Shown: in pieces, positions 1 through 6,174 of the stretch | Numbering within the stretch: the stretch's first letter is position 1 | How the letters are laid out: every line of letters begins with the position of its first letter | Assembly: GCA_018372435.1 (NCBI GenBank) | Contig: JAHAJA010000049.1 | Span: 1 to 21,687 of the forward strand | Source: Clostridiales bacterium | GTDB lineage: Bacteria; Bacillota; Clostridia; Lachnospirales; Lachnospiraceae | Length of the DNA stretch: 21,687 nt | Direction: 5' to 3' | Notes under the pieces: generated by a model | The model's input: the letters and a program-made list of their open reading frames with translations, nothing else | Told to the model about the DNA's origin: nothing | Database searches by the model: none | Position numbers and translations under genes: made by a program

Positions 1-317
1 ACCTATGGTGAGTTATGCTTAAAAATGATAAAAATGCTATGTTATAACCTATATTATAGCAGAAAATCGAATACAACAAACAGTGTTATTTTAATAAAAA
101 CTTATTTCTATGGAATTTACTCTATCAAAGTGGAATTTACTTTTTCATTTCACCTTTTTTATTATTTGAGTAAAACTAAATAAATATGAAATAAAACACA
201 AAAAAACAAATTTTACAAAGCTGTTGTCATATGTGAACATTTATGTTCACTAGGTGGCATTCAGCAAAGAAAATTTGTTTTTTTCTGGTGTGCGTATCAT
301 TTTATAGATTACTATCG
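1..317. other. Gene-free left edge of the window
   Basis: I see no supportable gene here. The stretch is AT-rich and lies downstream of the minus-strand Rrf2 gene. It contains an 11-bp direct repeat TGGAATTTACT at 111-121 and 131-141 (20-bp period) and an 18-bp perfect palindrome at 233-250, listed separately. I do not see a convincing terminator for the Rrf2 gene; an imperfect stem around 260-297 with an A/T-rich stem is the only candidate. Confidence 0.5.
233..250. promoter_or_regulatory. 18-bp perfect palindrome, possible operator
   Basis: GTGAACAT-TT-ATGTTCAC has two perfect 8-base arms with a 2-base centre. No T-run follows on either strand, so it does not look like a terminator. A site of this size and symmetry fits a dimeric helix-turn-helix regulator. 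The controlled gene would lie left of the window or be the Rrf2 gene's downstream neighbour. The regulator is not identifiable from the sequence. Confidence 0.4.
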
Positions 318-752
318 CTAGATGACATAATGGTCTGCCTTGGCTAATTCTAGTTCTACTAAATCTGCTAAAGTAAATCCATCTACTACACTGTTGATTG
401 CTTCGTATAGCTTTTCCCAGATGAATATTGTCACGCAATCTTCCTGTCTATTACATTCATTCGGATCATCATCTAAACAAGGCACTGGTGCAAGGCTTCC
501 CTCTGTTAACCGTAGAATCATACCAACTGTATAATCTTTTGGCTTTCTAGCTAAACGATATCCTCCTTGTGGACCTCTTACACTTTTCACAAATCCTGCT
601 TTATTCAAAACTGCAATAATCTGTTCGAGATATTTCTCTGATATCTCTTGACGTGCAGCTATATCTTTAATACGAATGGTTTCCCCCGTATCATTGAGCG
701 CTAGATCTAACATAAGCCTTAATGCATATCTCCCTTTTGTAGATATCTTCAA
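318..752 (-). CDS. Rrf2-family transcriptional regulator, copy A
   Basis: A 144-residue protein of normal Rrf2 length (IscR, CymR, NsrR family). It starts MKISTKGRYALR, has the N-terminal winged helix-turn-helix, and carries the family motif VRGPQGGYRLAR at about 58-69. Cys92, Cys100 and Cys106 lie near the positions of the three cluster-binding cysteines of IscR, so an Fe-S cluster is possible. The start is TTG at 752-750, preceded by AAAGGAGGG at good spacing. The gene follows the ABC transporter lipoprotein gene after a 90-bp gap and is probably in the same operon. A TTGACA at 822-827 and a TATAAT at 794-799 are present, but their 22-bp spacing is poor for one promoter. By my count it is 109/144 identical to the second Rrf2 gene at 7879-8313. 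Family assignment is secure; target genes are inferred from position. Confidence 0.93.
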   Translation of the reverse strand: MKISTKGRYALRLMLDLALNDTGETIRIKDIAARQEISEKYLEQIIAVLNKAGFVKSVRGPQGGYRLARKPKDYTVGMILRLTEGSLAPVPCLDDDPNECNRQEDCVTIFIWEKLYEAINSVVDGFTLADLVELELAKADHYVI

Positions 753-842
753 TTATATCCCTCCTTTTCATTGTATTCATATAAGAATAGTATATTATAG
801 TTTTAACATAATTTTAGGATTTGTCAACTATTTTTCAGCATT

Positions 843-1859
843 TTATTGTTTTACAGTAACTTTATCTGGATATATCTTCTCCAAAGCATCCGTATTTATA
901 TATTTACTAATATCGTATTTTTTTTCATACCTTCCATTTTCAAAGGCCCAGTCCTCAATTTCTATCAATTGCTCAACACCCTCTTGACTGAATCCAATTC
1001 TAGACTTTGCAATTGACCAGTCACTCTTAAAATTGTCCGCAGATATCCCAAGTGTTGATTCTAGGTATTTTGCCGTTTCGTCAAGATGTTCCATAATATA
1101 GTCATAACTTTCCTGTGTTGCTTTCAAAAAATCAGCTAACACCTGTACATGACTACTATTAAATGCTTCCGTTGTCATATAATAACTGTAGGTTTCGATT
1201 CCTAAATCAGCTCCATCAATGGCTTTTTTCCAACCAATACCTTCATAGTAGGTTGAACTAGAGCCAGATGAAAATGCCGCTGCTACATCACCAGACTGCG
1301 CCAGAGCTAAACTTGTTGTAGTACTATCGGAATTCACAAGATTTTGCTTGCCTTCATCAAATCCAAGATAGCCAAATATTTGACTATTATAATATTCATT
1401 TACCGTTCCAACTGAATTTATGAATCCTTTTCCATCTAACTTCTTAAGATCATCTGCATACTCAGGAGCCGTGTATAAGAATCCATTTACATCTCCTCCT
1501 TGAATTTCTGACACTATAACTAGATTATTCGTATCTAATGTATTACCAATTCGGTTTACTGCTGCGTAATCCGCCATATTTCCAATATCCGCCTGACCAG
1601 CTACTACGGCATCAATGGTATTCACACCTGCTGCATATTCAGTAATCTCCAAGTTGATTCCATTCTTTTCGAAAATCCCTTGCTGCTTTCCTATCAATGC
1701 TGTGTATTGCGTAAAAGTTCCAGTCATAACAGCTACACGTACTGTTGTTAATCCATTTTTAGAACTACTATCAACAGAGTCCGTTTCTTTTCCACAACCT
1801 GTTAATAACATTGTACCCAGTATTATAATGATTGCTAAACTAATTATTTTTCTACTCAT
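843..1859 (-). CDS. ABC transporter substrate-binding lipoprotein, sulfonate/taurine (NMT1-like) type
   Basis: A 338-residue protein. The N-terminus is a lipoprotein signal: positive MSRK, a hydrophobic stretch and an LTGC lipobox with the lipidated Cys at residue 22, so the mature protein should be anchored outside the membrane. The body has the layout of periplasmic-binding-like SsuA/TauA/NMT1 proteins, with a beta strand followed by FEKNGINLEI and later NTIDAVVAGQADIGNMADYAAV. Such proteins bind taurine, alkanesulfonates, nitrate or pyrimidine precursors; the ligand here is unknown. The start is ATG at 1859 with GAGGAG 9 bases upstream. It lies in the same direction as the permease and ATPase genes but is separated from the permease by a 256-bp gap filled mostly by a hairpin repeat. 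That gap may uncouple lipoprotein dosage from the membrane parts. Confidence 0.9.
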   Translation of the reverse strand: MSRKIISLAIIIILGTMLLTGCGKETDSVDSSSKNGLTTVRVAVMTGTFTQYTALIGKQQGIFEKNGINLEITEYAAGVNTIDAVVAGQADIGNMADYAAVNRIGNTLDTNNLVIVSEIQGGDVNGFLYTAPEYADDLKKLDGKGFINSVGTVNEYYNSQIFGYLGFDEGKQNLVNSDSTTTSLALAQSGDVAAAFSSGSSSTYYEGIGWKKAIDGADLGIETYSYYMTTEAFNSSHVQVLADFLKATQESYDYIMEHLDETAKYLESTLGISADNFKSDWSIAKSRIGFSQEGVEQLIEIEDWAFENGRYEKKYDISKYINTDALEKIYPDKVTVKQ

Positions 1860-1914
1860 ATTCTTCTACTCCTCTTTATTTATTAGTCAAAATGCCTTTT
1901 TTTATTATTACTTT

Positions 1915-2113
1915 ACTCAAACTTCGCACATAAAAAACTTCATTTAGAATAAGTAATTGCTATATTCATAAGAAAAACTATCTGAACACGTCAGCACTTG
2001 ATTGAGCAACGCGAAATCTTAGTACTGCTACGTGTGAAGCTAAGCGATAGCGGGGTTTTCGTTGAATATAGCAGTTACCTACTCCAAGGAATCTTCAAGT
2101 TCGAAGTTTGAGT
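1915..2113. repeat. 199-bp imperfect inverted repeat (MITE-like hairpin) between permease and lipoprotein genes
   Basis: The outer ends are perfectly complementary over 12 bases, ACTCAAACTTCG at 1915-1926 and CGAAGTTTGAGT at 2102-2113. A second pair of arms at 1953-1968 and 2063-2078 (GTAAyTGCTATATTCA) matches in 15 of 16. The element ends 2 bp past the permease stop codon. Inside are words such as AGTACTgCTAcGTGTG and GCTAAGCGATAGCG that recur, slightly changed, in the hairpin at 18058-18334. It encodes nothing I can support. As RNA it would form a long stem that could protect or terminate upstream message. Confidence 0.7.
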
Positions 2114-2115
2114 TA

Positions 2116-2907
2116 TTACTTAACTCCAAATTGTTTTAATAACCTTCTTTCTGTGTAGGATATCAAGCGATCCGCTGCAAACCCAAGAAGGCCAAGTGTA
2201 ATAATCCCTACGAACATCCAGTTAGTTCTATAATATAATCTAGAGCTATACACAAGATATCCAAGCCCATTATTAGATACTAACATCTCTGCGGCAACAA
2301 CACATAGAATCGATCCGCTAAGTCCCAACCTAATTCCTGTAAATATAGACGGCACTGCAGATGGCACAATTACAGTAAAAAACACTCTGAATTTCGATGC
2401 ACCCATACACTGAGCCGCTTCTACTAATGTTCTGTCTGTAGAAGCTACACCCGCTATTGTATTGATAAGCATCGGGAAGAAAGTAGCATACGCAATAAGT
2501 GCCGTTTTAGAGCCCTCAAAAACACCAAACCACATAAGGAAAAGACTTGTTAATGCCAAAACAGGTACAAATCTAAAATAATTAAGAACTGGTTCTACAA
2601 GCCATCTGACTTTATCAAAATGTCCAATTAACAAGCCTAATGGTACCGCCATTATTATTCCTGTAAACCAACCTCTTCCCGCTCTTTCCACACTCACAAC
2701 AATATCCGTCCACAGGACTCCATTTTCTACAAGCTGCTTAAACCCCTTTAATACAGATAGTGGACCTGGCAAGAAATAATCGGAATAAGATAATGAACCT
2801 ACCTGCCAGATGGCCATCAGTAATACCCAAGAAAATAAACCATGCTTTATAATCCTCTTAAAAAATCCAGATAATTTTATGTCATTTTTTTTGTTCTCAA
2901 CCGCCAT
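2116..2907 (-). CDS. ABC transporter permease, SsuC/TauC type
   Basis: A 263-residue integral membrane protein with about six hydrophobic segments (approximately residues 24-40, 78-95, 108-128, 135-153, 193-215 and 232-248). It carries the binding-protein-dependent permease EAA loop at about 163-185 (VEAAQCMGASKFRVFF...P), which docks on the ATPase. Together with the neighbouring ATPase and lipoprotein it makes an importer of the sulfonate/taurine/nitrate class. ATG at 2907 is preceded by GGGGGAG, and only 17 bp separate it from the ATPase stop, so the two are co-transcribed. Length is normal. Class assignment is solid, substrate unknown. Confidence 0.93.
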   Translation of the reverse strand: MAVENKKNDIKLSGFFKRIIKHGLFSWVLLMAIWQVGSLSYSDYFLPGPLSVLKGFKQLVENGVLWTDIVVSVERAGRGWFTGIIMAVPLGLLIGHFDKVRWLVEPVLNYFRFVPVLALTSLFLMWFGVFEGSKTALIAYATFFPMLINTIAGVASTDRTLVEAAQCMGASKFRVFFTVIVPSAVPSIFTGIRLGLSGSILCVVAAEMLVSNNGLGYLVYSSRLYYRTNWMFVGIITLGLLGFAADRLISYTERRLLKQFGVK

Positions 2908-2924
2908 TATCTTTTCTCCCCCTT

Positions 2925-3986
2925 CTAAATATAGAATATCGATGACGTATCTAAACCTTTATTGATTAATCTGTATGTCCCCTTATCATCAAATACATAT
3001 AGCTTAGTTATTAATAATTGAACCTTATCACCAGATTTTATTATTTCTTCATCTAACGCCCATAGAGCCTTTATGAAAATCCCCTGCACATCTATCTCAA
3101 GCTCAATGGAATTCCCTCTAAATATGGAGTTTATTACTATTCCTTCTTCAAGTACACTCGTATACTGCTCCTGAGTCCCATATTTAAACACCTTAACGAA
3201 TTCTGGTCTGATAACAGCCTTATCCTTCCTTGCCACCTCAGCAAAGCCCTTTAACCTAGAATAATTTTCAATTGTTGTAGAGTTTCCAATAAACCTTGCA
3301 ACAAAAGCAGTTTGTGGATTTTTATAAATCTCTACTGGCGACCCCATCTGTTCTATCCTACCCAGGTTAGTTATAACAATCTCGTCTGCGACTTCAATTG
3401 CTTCCTCTTGGTCATGTGTAACAAATATGCTAGTAATTCCAATTTTGCTAATCATCTCTCGTAACCAGCTTCGTAGTTCTTGGCGTACCTTTGCGTCAAT
3501 AGCAGCAAACGGCTCATCAAGTAATAATAGTTGTGGATTCGGTGCTAATGCCCTTGCAAAAGCAATTCGCTGTTTTTGACCACCTGATAACTGTGATGGG
3601 TATCTTCCCTCCAGCCCTGGAAGCCCTACCAGATTAAGTAACTCCGTAACTCTGGTTTTTATGAAATCTTTATTCTTCTTTTGTACCTTCAAACCATAGG
3701 CAATGTTATCATAAACTGTCATATATGGAAAAAGTCCATAATTTTGAAACACAAATCCGATTTCCCTTTTGCTAGAAGGCTGATTATTAACCAATTCCCC
3801 ATTAATGTAAACATCTCCAGAATCCTGTTTCTCAAGTCCCGCCAATATTCTAAGAATAGTTGTCTTTCCACTTCCACTTGGTCCCAACAATCCAATAAGT
3901 TTTCCCTTTTCTATACTGAATGACACATTATCGGAGGCTCTATAATCTCCAAATGATTTATTTATATTTTTCAGTTCAACATACAT
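2925..3986 (-). CDS. ABC transporter ATP-binding protein with C-terminal extension
   Basis: A 353-residue ATPase. Visible motifs are Walker A GPSGSGKT (35-42), Q-loop Gln81, signature LSGGQKQR (133-140), Walker B LLLLDEP (153-159) and switch His191. Residues 1-235 form the nucleotide-binding domain. Residues from about 240 resemble the regulatory TOBE-like tail of CysA/PotA/MalK-type ATPases; SsuB/TauB ATPases are typically shorter (about 250-270). An SsuC-like permease paired with a CysA-length ATPase is therefore slightly mixed. The tail may sense a ligand or tune activity. ATG at 3986 has GGGAGG 9 bases upstream. It sits 85 bp after the sulfotransferase-like gene and is likely in the same transcript. 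Confidence 0.93.
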   Translation of the reverse strand: MYVELKNINKSFGDYRASDNVSFSIEKGKLIGLLGPSGSGKTTILRILAGLEKQDSGDVYINGELVNNQPSSKREIGFVFQNYGLFPYMTVYDNIAYGLKVQKKNKDFIKTRVTELLNLVGLPGLEGRYPSQLSGGQKQRIAFARALAPNPQLLLLDEPFAAIDAKVRQELRSWLREMISKIGITSIFVTHDQEEAIEVADEIVITNLGRIEQMGSPVEIYKNPQTAFVARFIGNSTTIENYSRLKGFAEVARKDKAVIRPEFVKVFKYGTQEQYTSVLEEGIVINSIFRGNSIELEIDVQGIFIKALWALDEEIIKSGDKVQLLITKLYVFDDKGTYRLINKGLDTSSIFYI

Positions 3987-4071
3987 TTTCTCAATCCTCC
4001 CATAATGTTACTACTTAGTCATTTTTGAAACGCTTTGTAATGCCAAAAGACATACTCATTCCGCAATTAAT

Positions 4072-5559
4072 CTACTCCTTTTCTAATGAGTCTTTAGTTA
4101 CTGTAGCTGTACAGAAATTGAGCGGTTCATCCTTATCATCTCCTGTACCGGTGGTAACTTTTTTGTTAGGATCTACCCCTTCAACAACCGTAACCTTACC
4201 AGTGCCTTCCCCTATAGATGCACCTGGAACACGGAATGTCGATACCTCTATCTTCTCTATTGAAGTCTCTACTGGTTTATCTAATTGAGGAATCCATTCA
4301 TATGGAACTCGGTAAGCACGGTAAACCATATTATTATTAAATCTACCGAAGAACGTTCTGTAATATGGGTTTATAAATTCCCACACAATCTCATGCTCTG
4401 GTGTTACTTCAAACACTCTACCGTCTGAACCTTCTGTAATTAAAGTGTTTCCGTTTGGAAGCCTTTGTGCAGAACTAATATATGGACTGTAAAACTTGGA
4501 TCCATCTGTGAATAAGATTGCCCCCGCTTCCTGTGGCGTATACTGCCAAGTAATCTCTAGTGTGACTGGATTGAACTGTAACACTCTAGAATAATCCCTT
4601 TTTGCATTGTCAATTCCATATGTTGATGTTGGATTTGGTGCTCCATAACCACCAGCTCCACCGTTATCGTAAACTAACAAATCACCCTCACCTGGAAGTC
4701 CCTTAGGTATCATATGTAAATGATGTTGGCCAATAATCCAACCTAATTTTTTAGTAGCCTCACTCTCATTGAAATCCGGTCCAATACGCCATACGATTTC
4801 ACCTGTCTTTTTACTAATAATTGCTAGAATATTGGAATTCCTCGCATCAAAAATTATATTATCCGGATGAAAGCGCTCATCTCCCGATTCATACCATTTA
4901 TTAGGCCCCAATATTGAAATACTGTTAATGTGCATCCAGTCACCACCTAAATCACCTCGAAGTCCCGGATCTCTAAACAATACATTCTTTGCATTCTCAT
5001 CAAAACCTAGTTCCTGAAAATGCTCGTTTGCCTTCCATGTCCATATGATTTTTCCTCCCCAGGTTACTTCAATAATCTTGTCATCAATTAATCTTTTATC
5101 AGAAATATCATGATTATAAATATTTTCATGGGTCAAAATCAATGTATTTCCGTGATCTGTATACGGCTCAGAATTTGGTGCATAGTACCCCGTCGATGAA
5201 CCCTCTCGTTGGAAATCATGATGTTGTCTGGCGATATACTTTGGCTCAGAACCTGGATCAGCAATTAATTCTGTCTGGTCGAATTTCCAAACAACGTTTC
5301 CTTCCCAGTCTACCTGTACTAGGTCGTTTTCATCTTGAAAAGCATATTTGGATTCTCTAGCACCTGTTGTTCCGAATACATATCCTCCTGGTAATATTTT
5401 GTTAGGAAAACCGCCAAGTCCCGCCCATAACTGCACTTCATTTCCATTCATATCAATAAGTAACGCGCCTTTTGCTGATGGATAGATTGTATAACCGTTG
5501 AAGGCCTTTTCTTTGTTATAATAAGTAACCCCTGTTGGATAAATTGTTGGATGCCCCAT
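4072..5559 (-). CDS. Arylsulfate sulfotransferase-like (ASST family) protein
   Basis: A 495-residue beta-propeller protein recognised as the bacterial arylsulfotransferase family. Propeller-like repeats of the form hydrophobic-D-x-x-G-x-V-x-W recur (VDWEGNVVWKF, VTWGGKIIWTW, KTGEIVWRI, TPEHEIVWEF). ASST enzymes move sulfate from a phenolic sulfate ester to another phenol through a sulfo-histidine. Candidate catalytic residues, placed by analogy with E. coli AssT, are His210 in DWMHINS, His279/His280 in GQHHLHM and Arg325 in YSRVLQF. Unlike classical periplasmic AssT, no signal peptide is visible at MGHPTIYPTG, so it should be cytoplasmic. That makes uptake of the substrate by the adjacent importer sensible. 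A single Cys483 lies near the C-terminus. ATG at 5559 follows AGGAGG at 8 bases. Family fairly secure, true reaction unproven. Confidence 0.85.
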   Translation of the reverse strand: MGHPTIYPTGVTYYNKEKAFNGYTIYPSAKGALLIDMNGNEVQLWAGLGGFPNKILPGGYVFGTTGARESKYAFQDENDLVQVDWEGNVVWKFDQTELIADPGSEPKYIARQHHDFQREGSSTGYYAPNSEPYTDHGNTLILTHENIYNHDISDKRLIDDKIIEVTWGGKIIWTWKANEHFQELGFDENAKNVLFRDPGLRGDLGGDWMHINSISILGPNKWYESGDERFHPDNIIFDARNSNILAIISKKTGEIVWRIGPDFNESEATKKLGWIIGQHHLHMIPKGLPGEGDLLVYDNGGAGGYGAPNPTSTYGIDNAKRDYSRVLQFNPVTLEITWQYTPQEAGAILFTDGSKFYSPYISSAQRLPNGNTLITEGSDGRVFEVTPEHEIVWEFINPYYRTFFGRFNNNMVYRAYRVPYEWIPQLDKPVETSIEKIEVSTFRVPGASIGEGTGKVTVVEGVDPNKKVTTGTGDDKDEPLNFCTATVTKDSLEKE

Positions 5560-5583
5560 ATTATTTTCCTCCTAATAACTTTC

Positions 5584-5898
5584 TTATTTTATTTTTTTAA
5601 TGTTTTCATTAATAATAATTTTTGGATAATAACCGACTAATTTTTCTTTCATCTCACCATTTTTTATGAATAAGATGGTAGGGACAGAGCTAATATCATA
5701 TTTTTGAAAAAGGAATAGCTCCTCTTCTATATCTACCTTTCCAAAAATAACATCTTCCTCTGACTCTCTTGATAATTCCTCTAGTTCCTTTTGAAGCATC
5801 TTACAATGACCACATAATTTGCTATAGAATTCAATCACATGGATTGTATCATAACTTGATAATATCTTCTGATAATTGTTGCTTGTAACTTGTAGCAT
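5584..5898 (-). CDS. Thioredoxin-like protein (CGHC active site)
   Basis: A 104-residue single-domain thioredoxin fold: strand VIEFYSKLCGHCKML with the redox pair Cys29-Gly-His-Cys32, strand VIFGKVDIE, and the cis-proline segment SVPTILF (Pro73), then the KNGEM turn. Length is that of a stand-alone thioredoxin. The CGHC pair is more typical of disulfide isomerases than the CGPC of housekeeping thioredoxin and usually means a more oxidising potential. It is the first gene after the promoter and leader at 6091-5961 and sits 24 bp ahead of the sulfotransferase-like gene. It may therefore be a dedicated reductant for that pathway. ATG at 5898 follows AAGGTGGGAG. Confidence 0.9.
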   Translation of the reverse strand: MLQVTSNNYQKILSSYDTIHVIEFYSKLCGHCKMLQKELEELSRESEEDVIFGKVDIEEELFLFQKYDISSVPTILFIKNGEMKEKLVGYYPKIIINENIKKIK

Positions 5899-5960
5899 AT
5901 AACTCCCACCTTCTTTCCTAGAATAAAACTGCTTTTATTACTTAATTATTAAAAACAAAA

Positions 5961-6003
5961 AGAGGTTTTAAATAGCTGATTTACTTTGCTATTTAAAACC
6001 TCT
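5961..6003 (-). terminator. Intrinsic terminator (attenuator) in the leader of the thioredoxin-sulfotransferase operon
   Basis: Read on the minus strand, AGAGGTTTTAAATAGC (6003-5988) and GCTATTTAAAACCTCT (5976-5961) form a perfect 16-bp stem with an 11-base loop, followed directly by TTTTTGTTTTT. This is a strong Rho-independent terminator. It lies between the promoter at 6063-6091 and the first gene (start 5898), not after a gene, so it should stop most transcripts before the operon unless prevented. Confidence 0.85.
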
Positions 6004-6020
6004 GGTTCTCCAGTCAGTTT
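5996..6020 (-). promoter_or_regulatory. Potential antiterminator hairpin overlapping the attenuator
   Basis: On the minus strand the leader can pair AAAC...CTGG with CCAG...GTTT around an AGAA loop. The 3' side of this hairpin (6003-5996) is the first half of the left arm of the terminator stem at 5988-6003. The two folds exclude each other, the usual plan of transcription attenuation. The effector (small molecule, RNA-binding protein or translation of a 7-codon ORF at 6037-6014) is unknown. I see no S-box, T-box or BglG-type consensus. Confidence 0.4.
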
Positions 6021-6060
6021 ATTAACATACTTTTCATATAAGATTACTATGATATTTTTA

Positions 6061-6103
6061 GTATAATAACCTACTTTCCATACTTTGTCAATAGGTTTTA
6101 TAC
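6061..6103 (-). promoter_or_regulatory. SigA-type promoter inside an inverted repeat, for the thioredoxin-sulfotransferase-ABC operon
   Basis: On the minus strand the -35 is TTGACA (6091-6086), the spacer 17 bp and the -10 TATTAT (6068-6063), close to the consensus for vegetative sigma factor. The start of transcription should be near 6056. The promoter is framed by GTATAaAACCTA (6103-6092) and TAGGTTaTTATAC (6073-6061), which are complementary apart from one inserted base. A protein bound there would cover both promoter boxes, so it is a likely repressor operator. The Rrf2 regulators at both ends of the locus are the obvious candidates. Confidence 0.75.
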
Positions 6104-6136
6104 AATAAAAACAACAAAAGTAATAAGCAATTAAAA

Positions 6137-6167
6137 ACAACGATTCAATATCAAATCGAATCGTTGT
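6137..6167 (-). terminator. Terminator after the RACo-like gene
   Basis: On the minus strand ACAACGATTC (6167-6158) and GAATCGTTGT (6146-6137) form a perfect 10-bp stem with an 11-base loop, followed by TTTTAATT. It begins 7 bp past the stop codon of the gene at 6175 and separates that transcription unit from the promoter at 6063-6091. Confidence 0.8.
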
Positions 6168-6174
6168 CTTATTT

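Noticed and set aside
5961..6056. SAM (S-box), T-box or BglG-type antiterminator leader
   Set aside because: The conserved sequence elements of those classes are not present, although the genes downstream are sulfur-related.
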